Below are positions 1 through 7,668 of a DNA stretch of 64,000 bases, piece after piece. The number at the start of each line of letters is the position of its first letter. The first letter of the stretch is position 1. Below the pieces are notes generated by a model. It saw nothing but the letters and a program-made list of their open reading frames with translations, was not told where the DNA came from and did not search any database. The stretch is from CF-118 sp035934385 (GTDB taxonomy: Bacteria > Chloroflexota > Dormibacteria > Dormibacterales > Dormibacteraceae), in contig DASYXY010000087.1 in NCBI GenBank assembly GCA_035934385.1, forward strand, positions 1-64,000, written 5' to 3'. The translations under genes and the position numbers were made by a program.

Positions 1-964
1 AGTAGTGTCGGAACGCCGAGCCCATGCGAGTCCCCATTGCCTGCAGGTCGAGGTACGACATCGGTGCAATCCCGTCGTCTACCACGTCGGGGCGCTCGCG
101 GAACGGCGCCCACATCACCTCGGCCTGTGATGGGTCTCCGACCCACGCTCCAAGGATGATGATCGCCAAACCGCCGAGCTCCTCCCGTCGTACCAGCACC
201 GCCTGGGTGGTGAGCTCGTCCGGGTCGGAGCGCGCGTCGAAGAGTCGTTGCAGGATCTCAGGTACTGCGCTCGCCCGGAACGCGATGCGACCGCCGACGA
301 GGCTGTGGAGTGGCCGAAGCGCGAATCGAAGCCGCGAGACGACGCCAAAGTTGCCGCCCCCTCCGCGCAGCGCCCAGAGCAGGTCGGCGTCGGTCGACCC
401 GTCAACCTGATGGATCGACCCGTCTGCCGACACAAGCTCGGCGCCGACGAGGGCATCGCATGCAAAGCCGCTTACTCCGAGCAGGAAGCTGATGCCGCCG
501 GTTAGCGTCAGGCCCCCGACGCCGGTCTCCGAAAACGTCCCGGATGGGGCGGCGAGGCCGTGGGCGGTCGTTGCCCGATCGAGGTCTTCGAGCAGTGCGC
601 CTCCGCCGACCTCTGCCGTCCGAGCCCCTGGATCGACTCTGACCGTGCGCAGCGCCGCGAGGTCGAGCATCAGCGCACCGTCGCCAACTCCATGACCGGC
701 GACGGAGTGACCGCCGCCTCGGACCGAAATGGGCATGCCCCGGTCGGCTGCGCATCGGACGGCCGTAGCGATGTCCTCGGTATCGACCGGCCGGACGATG
801 ACCGCAGGGCGTCGGTCGATCATGGCGTTGAAGGTTCGCCGGAGCTCGTCATAGCGCAACCCATTGGGCCGGACGACGTCCCCACGTACATGGCGCTCGA
901 GGTCGTCGGCGATCGGTGATGTGCTCGGCGTGTACTTACCTCTTGCTCGGGAGCTTACGGGCAC
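1..964 (-). CDS. FAD-binding (BBE/PCMH-type) oxidoreductase, 3' end cut by window
   Basis: This is a flavin-dependent oxidase of the berberine-bridge/6-hydroxy-D-nicotine-oxidase type, with about 321 residues visible before the window edge. I read the reverse-strand frame from a GTG at 964. The FAD-binding motif RGGGHSVAGHG carries the histidine used for 8-alpha-histidyl attachment. A downstream GFACDALVGAELV segment carries the cysteine position used for 6-S-cysteinyl attachment, so bicovalent FAD is likely from family knowledge. The GGGGNFGVV segment is also typical. The first in-frame ATG lies well inside the conserved N-terminal region, so GTG 964 or a nearby start is preferred. The C-terminal substrate domain is only partly present and the substrate is unknown. 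Confidence 0.85.
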   Translation of the reverse strand, partial: MPVSSRARGKYTPSTSPIADDLERHVRGDVVRPNGLRYDELRRTFNAMIDRRPAVIVRPVDTEDIATAVRCAADRGMPISVRGGGHSVAGHGVGDGALMLDLAALRTVRVDPGARTAEVGGGALLEDLDRATTAHGLAAPSGTFSETGVGGLTLTGGISFLLGVSGFACDALVGAELVSADGSIHQVDGSTDADLLWALRGGGGNFGVVSRLRFALRPLHSLVGGRIAFRASAVPEILQRLFDARSDPDELTTQAVLVRREELGGLAIIILGAWVGDPSQAEVMWAPFRERPDVVDDGIAPMSYLDLQAMGTRMGSAFRHY

Positions 965-1276
965 GCGGGTCCAAGCCGGCTGGCGAGGAGATGCTCGAGA
1001 CCGATGATATTGAGCTTGTCTAGATCCTGGGCGGGCATGGTCAGCCAACCTCGCCCTGCGATTCTCGAAGCGGGCATCGCACGGTCCTGGGGCCGTGCGT
1101 CTGCTGGTATATCGGCGGCTTGATGACGATACCCAAGTTCAAAACCAGGGCGACGAACCCTCTTCAACCCGGGCTTTCAGGCGGAATCTTTTCTGGAATC
1201 TGTGACACAGTTGTGACCCCCAGCGGGTTTGGGGCGTCTTCGGTAAAGCGCTGATTGACGCTTCTGAGTTCAAAAC
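965..1276. other. Intergenic stretch with no convincing gene
   Basis: About 310 bases lie between the start of the oxidase and the tRNA. A 70-codon reverse-strand reading frame at 955-1167 has no recognisable domain and overlaps the oxidase start. No terminator with a T-tract and no strong promoter is visible. Confidence 0.5.
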
Positions 1277-1353
1277 TGGTCGGGGGCCCGGGATTTGAAC
1301 CCGGGGCCTCACGGTCCCGAACCGTGCGCGCTGCCAAACTGCGCCAGCCCCCG
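1277..1353 (-). tRNA. tRNA-Pro (anticodon CGG), CCA encoded
   Basis: The reverse strand folds as a complete cloverleaf. The acceptor CGGGGGC pairs with GCCCCCG, the D-arm stem GCGC closes, and the anticodon stem CACGG/CCGTG presents loop TTCGGGA with anticodon CGG. The T-arm CCGGG-TTCAAAT-CCCGG is intact. Discriminator A and CCA are encoded at 1277-1280. G37 and the CGG anticodon fit proline, reading codon CCG. It stands alone, with no neighbouring tRNA. Confidence 0.97.
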
Positions 1354-1408
1354 ACTCTAGAACTCAAGTGCGCGCGAAGCGGCCGCGCGCCGGGATGAGA
1401 AACAGATT

Positions 1409-1828
1409 CTAGGTGGTCGGCAGATCGATCTTGGTGTCGGTCATCATCAGGGTCGCGGTCGCGTCGGCGATCCGGCCGCCGTCGTCCAGGCTCTGCACGT
1501 ACGCGTTGGTGTAGACCAGCGTCCTCCGGATTCTCTCCACCTGTCCCACCACCCGCACCCTCTCCCCCAGCCTGAGCGGCCGGCGGAACGAGACCTGCAG
1601 CCGGCCAGTCACACCTGGGTGTCCGGCGTGCCAGGCCGCCCAACCCACCGCCTCATCGAGCATCAGCGCCACCATCCCGCCGTGCGCCATGCCGGTCCAG
1701 CTCTGGAACTTGGGCTCGACCGTGTACTCGGCGACGGATCCGTCAGGCCCGGGCTCGAACTTCAGCCGCAGACCGTCAGTGTTGAGCGGACCACAGCCGA
1801 AGCAATGGCCGTCCCATTCGACTTCCAC
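1409..1828 (-). CDS. PaaI-family hotdog thioesterase
   Basis: A 139-residue single hotdog domain, likely hydrolysing acyl-CoA or aryl-CoA thioesters in the cytoplasm. The N-terminus carries the CFGCG motif seen in many PaaI/YbdB-like proteins. The central HGGMVALMLDEA segment is the characteristic hotdog helix with the active-site region. Its length is normal for the family. The start is a GTG just downstream of the lipoprotein gene, 10 bases away, so the two may be cotranscribed. The specific substrate cannot be told from sequence. Confidence 0.85.
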   Translation of the reverse strand: MEVEWDGHCFGCGPLNTDGLRLKFEPGPDGSVAEYTVEPKFQSWTGMAHGGMVALMLDEAVGWAAWHAGHPGVTGRLQVSFRRPLRLGERVRVVGQVERIRRTLVYTNAYVQSLDDGGRIADATATLMMTDTKIDLPTT

Positions 1829-1838
1829 GCTTAAAGGA

Positions 1839-2354
1839 TCAGGCTTTGCAGTTCCACGTGCCGGTCAGGTGCTCCGCGGCGGATTTGCCCGAATCGGCGT
1901 TGGTGAGCAGCGCGTCGATGGTTCCTGTCTGGCCGGACGGGTCCAGGGTGAACACAACCTTGTCCGAGGCCGACGTGTTCTGCCACACCTGCGTTGCATC
2001 CGTGGAGTGCACCTGCACCGCCACTGCGCGCGTGTCGTAGGTGCCGGGACCGCCGTAGTTCTGGATCACGAAGTCGATCCCCCACACCGTGCCGCTCTCG
2101 TCGATCGTCCCGTAGAACTTGTTCGACCACGTCTGTCCGGGCCGCGGCTTCGCGCCCGTGCACGCGCTCGTTTGCGTGCCGACGTCGGCCACGATCCCGG
2201 TCATGTGGCCACTCACGTCGCCAGACAGCGTGAGGTCCTGGTTCCATGTGTGCTGAACCGGCGCCACAGACGGCGTGGCGTTATGCGCTGCGCTGCTCTC
2301 GCCGCAGGCCATTAGTAGGACGCATAGGGCGACGATGCCCGCTCCACGGAGCAT
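1839..2354 (-). CDS. Predicted lipoprotein of unknown function
   Basis: I chose the ATG at 2354, which gives 171 residues. The N-terminus, MLRGAGIVALCVLLMACGES, is a short positive n-region, a hydrophobic stretch and an LMAC lipobox, so the mature protein should be lipid-anchored outside the membrane at Cys17. A longer in-frame reading upstream only adds antisense of the cupin gene. The mature part is rich in Thr, Ser, Asp and Trp, with a C-terminal TWNCKA. I do not recognise the fold, which may be a small beta domain. It lies 40 bases after the cupin gene. Confidence 0.7.
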   Translation of the reverse strand: MLRGAGIVALCVLLMACGESSAAHNATPSVAPVQHTWNQDLTLSGDVSGHMTGIVADVGTQTSACTGAKPRPGQTWSNKFYGTIDESGTVWGIDFVIQNYGGPGTYDTRAVAVQVHSTDATQVWQNTSASDKVVFTLDPSGQTGTIDALLTNADSGKSAAEHLTGTWNCKA

Positions 2355-2394
2355 GTGCTCACGAAAGTCTAGCCGCGAGCACCCCCGCGAGTCA

Positions 2395-2832
2395 TCAGGG
2401 CTTGACCATCGGTCCGACAACCTCGATGTCGAAGCGCGCTGAAAGGTGACGCCGCACCTCGATCGAGTCTTCCTCGCTCTTCGCATTCGCGAGTCCGATC
2501 GACAGCTCGCGAAAGTACGGCGCGAAATCGGGCGGGGTAAGGATGACGAGGCATCTCGCAGCCACATCTCCTGCGTTCCAGAACGTGTGCGCCGCACCGG
2601 CGCGCACCAGCACGTGCGAACCGGCTGGCCCGTCGATCGTCTCGCCATCGACGAGAAAGCGGTACAAGCCGCTCAGTACGTAAAAGCCTTCGTCGGTCCG
2701 GTGGTGCACGTGCATGGGTGGGCTCGCAGCCCCGGGCGGTGCCTCCCACACGAGCAGCACGTAGCCGGCGACGGGGTCTTCGTGCACGTACGTGACCGTC
2801 ACCGGGCCTACGTTCACGGTGGCCGCAGGCAT
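2395..2832 (-). CDS. Cupin-domain protein
   Basis: A 145-residue single-domain cupin. Motif 1 is visible as HVHHRTDEGFYVLSG, with two metal-ligand histidines and a glutamate. Motif 2 appears as PAGSHVLVRAGAAHTFWN, with its histidine. A metal-binding beta-barrel is therefore expected. Many such small cupins are dioxygenases, isomerases or sensors, and nothing here fixes the reaction. It is divergent from the histidine phosphatase gene across a very short gap. Confidence 0.8.
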   Translation of the reverse strand: MPAATVNVGPVTVTYVHEDPVAGYVLLVWEAPPGAASPPMHVHHRTDEGFYVLSGLYRFLVDGETIDGPAGSHVLVRAGAAHTFWNAGDVAARCLVILTPPDFAPYFRELSIGLANAKSEEDSIEVRRHLSARFDIEVVGPMVKP

Positions 2833-2849
2833 GTGCTCGAATACTAGGC

Positions 2850-3437
2850 ATGCAGGGTGGCGCCGAGCGGATGACGAGAGCCATGCGCGCGCTGGAGGCC
2901 GCCTACCTCATCGGCGTCGATGGTGCGAGCGAGATCTGGCTTGTCCGCCACGGCGACTGCTACGAAGGCATGGCCGATGGGGACTACGATCCTCCCCTCA
3001 GCCCGCTCGGCAAGACACAGGCGAGCCGGCTTGCGGCGCGAATCCGTGAGCTCGATCCTGTAGCGGTCTACAGCAGCCCCGCGCGCCGAGCGCTCCAGAC
3101 CGCGCAGGCGATCACGCCCGACCTGCATACCGACAAAAGGCTCCTCGAGATCCCGCTCGAGCTGGGCGACGGCCACGAGTTCAGGTTCACCGAAAAGCCC
3201 GAGAGCGTCACCGAGCGCATGACCGCAGTGATCGATGAGGTCGTGGCCGCGCATCCCGGCAGGAGGGTGATCGTCGTCGGCCACGCCGGCGCGATCGTCA
3301 ACTACCTGTGTCACGTGATGCAGATCGAGCCCGGCCGGCTGCGGATCCTTCCTTTCTATACGAGTGTCAGCGTCGTGCGCGCCCTGGGCGACCGACGCAT
3401 GGTCGGCGCCCTCTGCGACACATGTCATCTCGACTGA
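2850..3437 (+). CDS. Histidine phosphatase superfamily protein
   Basis: A phosphoglycerate-mutase-like phosphatase of up to 195 residues. The catalytic LVRHGD motif supplies the phospho-accepting histidine. SSPARRALQTAQ and VVGHAGAIVNYL give the second arginine and second histidine of the active site. The ATG at 2850 leaves only 17 bases to the divergent cupin gene. The ATG at 2883 starts at MRALEAAYLIGVDGASEIW and is an equally good or better start. The gene overlaps the downstream kinase by 16 bases and heads an operon running to about 7.65 kb. The substrate is unknown. Confidence 0.85.
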   Translation: MQGGAERMTRAMRALEAAYLIGVDGASEIWLVRHGDCYEGMADGDYDPPLSPLGKTQASRLAARIRELDPVAVYSSPARRALQTAQAITPDLHTDKRLLEIPLELGDGHEFRFTEKPESVTERMTAVIDEVVAAHPGRRVIVVGHAGAIVNYLCHVMQIEPGRLRILPFYTSVSVVRALGDRRMVGALCDTCHLD

Positions 3438-4363
3438 TCGCCGACGACCTCGCCAGGCAGATCGATCGGCGAGTGGTCTCGGTCGAGCCCATCCCGGCCG
3501 GCCACTCCGGCTTCACGTACTTCGTGGAAACGGAGCCCTCCCACCGGTACGTGCTGCGGCTTCCGCCGCCAGGCGCGCGCATCGCGGCGACAGCCGACGT
3601 GGTCCGCCAGGGCCGAATCATGGCATCGCTGCACTCCGCGGGCCTCCCCACTCCGGCCATCCCCTTCATGAGCGGCGAGCCGGTCGTGGACGGGCGCCCC
3701 TTCATCCTCATGGAGGCGATCGACGGCCTCCGCATCGAGGCAACAAGCGAGCGGGAGAAGCCGGAAGACATCGCTGCCGCGGCGGTCAGCGTCCTGAAGC
3801 GCCTGCACGCCCTGCCAGTCGAGGACTCCGGGATCGGCGAGGAGGAGCCCACGCCGCTGGTCGCGGACATGATGCGCTGGGCGATGCTCATGCAGCGGGC
3901 CCCCGAGGAGCTCACCACGCGGGCCGGCGAGCTGGGCGGGATGCTGGCAGCGCAGGTCCCGGCCGAGCGGCCACCAACCCTCGTGCACGGCGACTACCAC
4001 TACGGCAACATGCTGTTCCGCGGCTCGGAGGTGGTGGCGGTGCTGGACTGGGAGATCGCCCAGATCGGGCAGCCGCTGCTCGACCTTGGCTGCCTGGCGA
4101 TCATGTCCCACCGGTCTCAGTTCAAGGACGCCGAAAGCCCGGGAGGGTCGGTCGCCCTGCCAGACGCTGACCTTTTTGCCCTGTACGGCGTCGACGCCCA
4201 GGAGATGAACTGGTACGTGGCGATGTCGCTCTACAAGTACGCGGCCATCCTGGGCTACAACCTGATGCTCCACCGCAGGGGCAAGAGACCTGACCCGTTC
4301 TACGAGACGCTCACGACTACCATCACAGGCATGATCGACGAGGGGGTGACACTGCTTTCATGA
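3422..4363 (+). CDS. APH-family phosphotransferase (ACAD10/11 kinase-like)
   Basis: A 313-residue aminoglycoside-phosphotransferase-fold protein. The catalytic loop LVHGDYHYGNMLF (HGDxxxxN) and the metal-binding VLDWEIAQIGQPLLDLG are both intact. The start ATG at 3422 is chosen because upstream codons overlap the previous gene out of frame. The gene overlaps the acyl-CoA dehydrogenase by ATGA. In eukaryotic ACAD10/11, the same two domains are fused and act on 4-hydroxyacyl-CoAs, phosphorylating the 4-hydroxyl. The split bacterial pair here suggests the same chemistry; that role is inference. It is unlikely to be an antibiotic-resistance gene. Confidence 0.87.
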   Translation: MSSRLIADDLARQIDRRVVSVEPIPAGHSGFTYFVETEPSHRYVLRLPPPGARIAATADVVRQGRIMASLHSAGLPTPAIPFMSGEPVVDGRPFILMEAIDGLRIEATSEREKPEDIAAAAVSVLKRLHALPVEDSGIGEEEPTPLVADMMRWAMLMQRAPEELTTRAGELGGMLAAQVPAERPPTLVHGDYHYGNMLFRGSEVVAVLDWEIAQIGQPLLDLGCLAIMSHRSQFKDAESPGGSVALPDADLFALYGVDAQEMNWYVAMSLYKYAAILGYNLMLHRRGKRPDPFYETLTTTITGMIDEGVTLLS

Positions 4364-5649
4364 GCTGGGATTTTTCGACCGAGCCGGAGTTCGAGAAGAA
4401 GCTCGAGTGGATGCGCGAGTTCGTGCGCGAGGAGGTGTACCCGCTCGAGGTGCTGGAGGCCGACGAAGCAGGTTTCCGCCGCATCATCCGGTCGCTGCAG
4501 GACGAGGTGAAAAGCCAGCAGCTGTGGGCGACGCACCTCCCGCCGGAGCTCGGCGGCCAGGGTTTCGGCCAGGTGAAGCTGGGTCTGATGCACGAGATCG
4601 AAGGCGCCTCGATCTGGGCGCCGATCGTCTTCGGCAACCAGGCGCCCGATTCGGGCAACTCGGAGGTGCTGGCCCACTTCGGCACGCAGGCCCAGAAAGA
4701 TCGGTGGCTCTACCCGCTGCTTGACGGGCGGCTGCGGTCGGCGTTTTCAATGACCGAGCCGTTCACGGCCGGGTCGGACCCGACCCTGCTGCAGACCACG
4801 GCACGCCTGGACGGCGACGAGTGGGTGATCAACGGCCACAAATGGTTCACGTCGAACGGCATGATCGCGGACTTCCTGATCGCGATGGTCGTCACCGAGC
4901 CCGACGCCGGCCCATACGAGCGAGCGTCGATGATCATCGTGCCCACCGACGCGCCAGGCTTGAAGCGCTTGCGCAACATCCCGACGATGCATGGCGAGGG
5001 CGAACGGTTCGGCTACGGGCACGCCGAGATCCTTTACGAGAACGTGCGCGTGCCTGTCGCCAACCTCATCGGCAAGCGCGGCCAGGGATTCCTGATCGCA
5101 CAGGCGCGGCTGGGCCCCGGTCGCATCCATCACTGCATGCGCTGGCTCGGGATGTCGCGGCGGGCCTTCGACATGCTATGCGAACGAGCGCTGCAGCGGG
5201 AGGCGTTCGGCAAGAAGCTTGCGTCGCATGAAACCGTGCAGAACTGGATTGCCGACTCAGCGGCCGAGATGTCCGCGGCGCGGCTGATGACGCTGCACGC
5301 GGCCTGGGTGATCGACACGCAGGGTGCCGCCGCCGCGCGGAAGGAGATCTCGTTGATCAAATTCTTCGGCGCCCGCGTCCTCCATGACGTAATCGATCGG
5401 GCTCTGCAGATCCACGGTTCGCTCGGCTACTCCGCCGACCTGCCGCTCGAGGACATGTACCGGATGGCGCGCGGAGCGCGCTTCTACGACGGGCCCGACG
5501 AGGTTCATCGCGTTTCGGTGGCGCGCCAGGTCCTGTCCGGCTACAAGCAACCGGACGGCAAGTGGCCGCGGGAGCACATCCCCACGAGGCGCGAGGCGGC
5601 CGCGCGGAAGTTCGCGTCCCTGCTGGAGGCGGCCACCACCGACGTCTAG
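4360..5649 (+). CDS. Acyl-CoA dehydrogenase (ACAD10/11-like)
   Basis: A 429-residue acyl-CoA dehydrogenase of the longer ACAD10/11-like branch. FAD/substrate-contact segments include FSMTEPFTAGSDPTLLQTTA and the C-terminal QIHGSLGYSADLPLE. The start overlaps the kinase stop by four bases, so the two are translationally coupled. Together they are predicted to dehydrate or dehydrogenate 4-hydroxyacyl-CoA via a phospho intermediate, as in the ACAD11 pathway. The next gene begins directly after the TAG stop. Confidence 0.9.
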   Translation: MSWDFSTEPEFEKKLEWMREFVREEVYPLEVLEADEAGFRRIIRSLQDEVKSQQLWATHLPPELGGQGFGQVKLGLMHEIEGASIWAPIVFGNQAPDSGNSEVLAHFGTQAQKDRWLYPLLDGRLRSAFSMTEPFTAGSDPTLLQTTARLDGDEWVINGHKWFTSNGMIADFLIAMVVTEPDAGPYERASMIIVPTDAPGLKRLRNIPTMHGEGERFGYGHAEILYENVRVPVANLIGKRGQGFLIAQARLGPGRIHHCMRWLGMSRRAFDMLCERALQREAFGKKLASHETVQNWIADSAAEMSAARLMTLHAAWVIDTQGAAAARKEISLIKFFGARVLHDVIDRALQIHGSLGYSADLPLEDMYRMARGARFYDGPDEVHRVSVARQVLSGYKQPDGKWPREHIPTRREAAARKFASLLEAATTDV

Positions 5650-6303
5650 GTGAACGTCCTCGTCCGCGTTCGTGTCGCCGTCCTGGAGCGAACGATCGCG
5701 AGCGGGCAAGTGCCGACCGCCGGCGAGATCGCGGCCGAGCTGGACCTACCGGTCCCCATGGTGCAGGAGGCGTACGCCAGGCTTGGCGAGGCCCATGTGT
5801 TCGTCTGCGAGCCCGGCGACCCTTCGCGGTTGCGCATGGCCAACCCGTTCTCGGCAGTGGCGACGCCGTTCAAGGTGACCGCTCGAGGCGGAACCTACTA
5901 CGGCAACTGCGTGTGGGATTCGCTGGGCATCGTCTCGCTGCTAGGCGGCGAGGGTTTGGTCGAGACGTCGTGCCCCGACTGCTCCGAGGCCATGCGGCTG
6001 AGGGTGGAGGGTGGAAAGCTCGTCGAATCCGAAGGCGTCGTGCACTTCGGCGTGCCGGCGAGACGCTGGTGGGACGACATCGTCTTCACCTGAAGCACGA
6101 TGCTGCTCTTCAGGTCAGAAGAGCACGTCGAGCGGGCAGGCAAGACACGGGGCGCCTTCATGACCACGGAGCAGATTTGGCGGCTGGCCGACACCTGGTA
6201 CCACGACCGCGATGACCCCGCGTGGCGGCGGCGCAGCGCCGACGAGGCGGAGGCGGTGTTTGCCGAGCTCGGTTTGGGAGGGGAGTTTTGGCGACTGACG
6301 TAG
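5650..6303 (+). CDS. MerB-like (alkylmercury lyase family) candidate selenoprotein with in-frame UGA
   Basis: Read through the TGA at 6091-6093, this is one 217-residue protein. An N-terminal winged-helix-like part (about 1-60) is followed by a MerB-like domain with YGNCVWDSLG (C87 and D90, matching the CxxD of MerB Cys96/Asp99) and SCPDC (C108, C111). The sequence continues in frame as RWWDDIVFT-[UGA]-STMLLFRSEEHV. In MerB, the second catalytic cysteine (Cys159) precedes an equivalent FF segment, so codon 148 falls on that position. A SECIS-like hairpin follows at once. The start is GTG directly after the dehydrogenase stop; the stop overlaps the methyltransferase start. The alternative reading is a truncated 147-residue protein or a sequencing error in a Cys codon. 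The native substrate is unknown. Confidence 0.72.
6098..6130 (+). promoter_or_regulatory. Candidate bacterial SECIS element
   Basis: Ten bases after the UGA a perfect 8-bp stem forms, TGCTCTTC (6104-6111) with GAAGAGCA (6118-6125). It closes the six-base loop AGGTCA (6112-6117). A 3-bp lower stem, 6098-6100 with 6128-6130, is possible across an internal loop. The loop differs from the E. coli fdhF SECIS apical loop AGGUCU only in the last base. The first loop G lies 20 bases after the UGA, inside the 16-37 range of the published bacterial SECIS consensus. The hairpin is within coding sequence, as bacterial SECIS elements must be. Confidence 0.7.
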
Positions 6304-7379
6304 CGACTCACGAGCAGCAGCGCGACGCGATGGTGGGGCGGATTTTCAGCTCGATGATCGGTTCGCTCGAGATCTTCCACGTCTACCTCGGCGTGCGGCT
6401 CGGGCTGTACCGCGTGCTCGCCGAGAAAGAATCGCTTACAGCGGGCGAGCTGGCGAAGGCAGCCGGCATCAATGCCCGATACGCGCGGGAGTGGCTGGAA
6501 GAGCAGGCGGTGGCGGGGTTTCTTTCCGTGGAGGGCGACGGCGCCGAAACGCGTCGCTACTCGTTGCCCGCCGCGCACGCAGAGGTGCTTCTGGACGCAG
6601 ACAACCTCAACTACATGGGAGCCGCTGCGCTGCAGATCGTGGGCGTCGCGAGCGTGATGTCACGCCTCGTGAAGGCGTTCAGGACCGGAGAAGGCATCCC
6701 GTACGAGGACTACGGCGCCGACATCCGCGAAGGCATCGCGGGCGCGAACCGCACGATGTTCCTCAACCTCCTTGGCAGCACGTGGTTCCCCAAGATCGCC
6801 GACGTCGATGCGAGGCTTCGCCGCGAGCCGCCGGCGCGGGTGGCTGACGTCGGCTGCGGAACCGGCAACTCGTCCATCGCCATTGCGAAGGCCTATCCGC
6901 TCGTACGCGTAGAAGGCATCGACCTGGACGCCGCGTCGATTGAGGAGGCCCAGACGAAAGCGCGAGCGGCAGGCGTCGGCGATCGCGTTCATTTCGCGGT
7001 GCGCGACGCCGGCGACCCGTCGCTGGCGGGCTCGTTCGACCTGGTCGCGGCATTCGAAACGATCCACGACATGACCGATCCGGTCGGAGCTTTGAAGGCC
7101 ATGCGCGAGATGTGCGCCGATGACAGCGTCGTGCTGGTGGTCGACGAGCGAGTCGCCGAAAAATTCACGGCGCCGGGCGATGAGATCGAGCGAGTGATGT
7201 ACGGCTTCAGTGCCACACACTGTCTGGCCGCCGCGATGGGCGATCCGCGATCGGCTATGACAGGAACGTTGATGCGGCCATCGACGTTGCGCCGCTACGC
7301 CGAGGCGGCCGGCTTCGATCGGGTTGAGATCCTCCCGATCGAGAACGATGTGTGGCGCTTCTACCGGCTGTATGCCTGA
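6288..7379 (+). CDS. Class I SAM-dependent methyltransferase with N-terminal winged helix
   Basis: The TTG at 6288 follows a strong GGGAGGGGAG ribosome site (6276-6285) and gives 363 residues. An ATG at 6330 is the alternative. Residues of about 1-110 form a dimerisation/winged-helix region (LTAGELAKAAGINARYAREW). The Rossmann SAM site is VADVGCGTGNSSIA, followed by the acidic VEGIDLD. The architecture resembles small-molecule O-, C- or metalloid methyltransferases. It overlaps the MerB-like gene by 16 bases, so coupled translation is likely. A link to organometal or selenium/arsenic chemistry is only suggested by this neighbour. Confidence 0.85.
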   Translation: MATDVATHEQQRDAMVGRIFSSMIGSLEIFHVYLGVRLGLYRVLAEKESLTAGELAKAAGINARYAREWLEEQAVAGFLSVEGDGAETRRYSLPAAHAEVLLDADNLNYMGAAALQIVGVASVMSRLVKAFRTGEGIPYEDYGADIREGIAGANRTMFLNLLGSTWFPKIADVDARLRREPPARVADVGCGTGNSSIAIAKAYPLVRVEGIDLDAASIEEAQTKARAAGVGDRVHFAVRDAGDPSLAGSFDLVAAFETIHDMTDPVGALKAMREMCADDSVVLVVDERVAEKFTAPGDEIERVMYGFSATHCLAAAMGDPRSAMTGTLMRPSTLRRYAEAAGFDRVEILPIENDVWRFYRLYA

Positions 7380-7650
7380 TACGACAGCTGCCCTCGGATT
7401 CCTCGCCGCCATCGCGGCGATGCTTGCGTCGACGGTTGTGCGCCGAGGGAGATTGGTTCGCGAGCTCAGGTACCTACCGGCGTCGGCCTCAGACGAGAAG
7501 AAAAAGAAGAAGTCCGAGGACGACGACGGCGGCGGGATCGACCTCTCTGGCCTGCCTGACCTTCCCGGTCCCCTCCCCGACTCGGACCATTTCGGCGACA
7601 GCGGGGGGGCCGGGACCGGCGACAGCGGCGGCGGAGGAGACAGCGGCTAG
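7372..7650 (+). CDS. Small membrane-anchored hypothetical protein
   Basis: A 92-residue protein starting at an ATG that overlaps the methyltransferase stop. Residues of about 5-22 (AALGFLAAIAAMLASTVV) form one transmembrane segment. A KKKKK run, an acidic stretch and a low-complexity Gly/Asp/Ser tail (DSGGAGTGDSGGGGDSG) follow. I do not recognise a family. It is the last gene of the operon. Confidence 0.6.
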   Translation: MPDTTAALGFLAAIAAMLASTVVRRGRLVRELRYLPASASDEKKKKKSEDDDGGGIDLSGLPDLPGPLPDSDHFGDSGGAGTGDSGGGGDSG

Positions 7651-7668
7651 ATGAAGTTCTGCTAGCCG
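7644..7668. terminator. Inverted repeat at convergent gene ends
   Basis: CGGCTAG (7644-7650) and CTAGCCG (7662-7668) can pair across an 11-base loop. The repeat contains the stop codons of both convergent genes. There is no T-tract, so intrinsic termination is doubtful. Confidence 0.35.

Noticed and set aside
955..1167. 70-codon reverse-strand frame
   Set aside because: No family resemblance, it overlaps the oxidase start, and composition is like non-coding.
1137..1170. tRNA-like T-loop GTTCAAAACC beside the real tRNA
   Set aside because: Flanking bases do not pair and no acceptor or anticodon arm can be drawn.
3422..4363. Aminoglycoside resistance gene
   Set aside because: APH fold motifs are present, but the ATGA coupling with an ACAD10/11-like dehydrogenase points to acyl-CoA metabolism.
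5650..6093. MerB-like gene as a short pseudogene ended by TGA
   Set aside because: Family sequence continues in the same frame after the stop, no frameshift is needed, and a SECIS-like hairpin follows.
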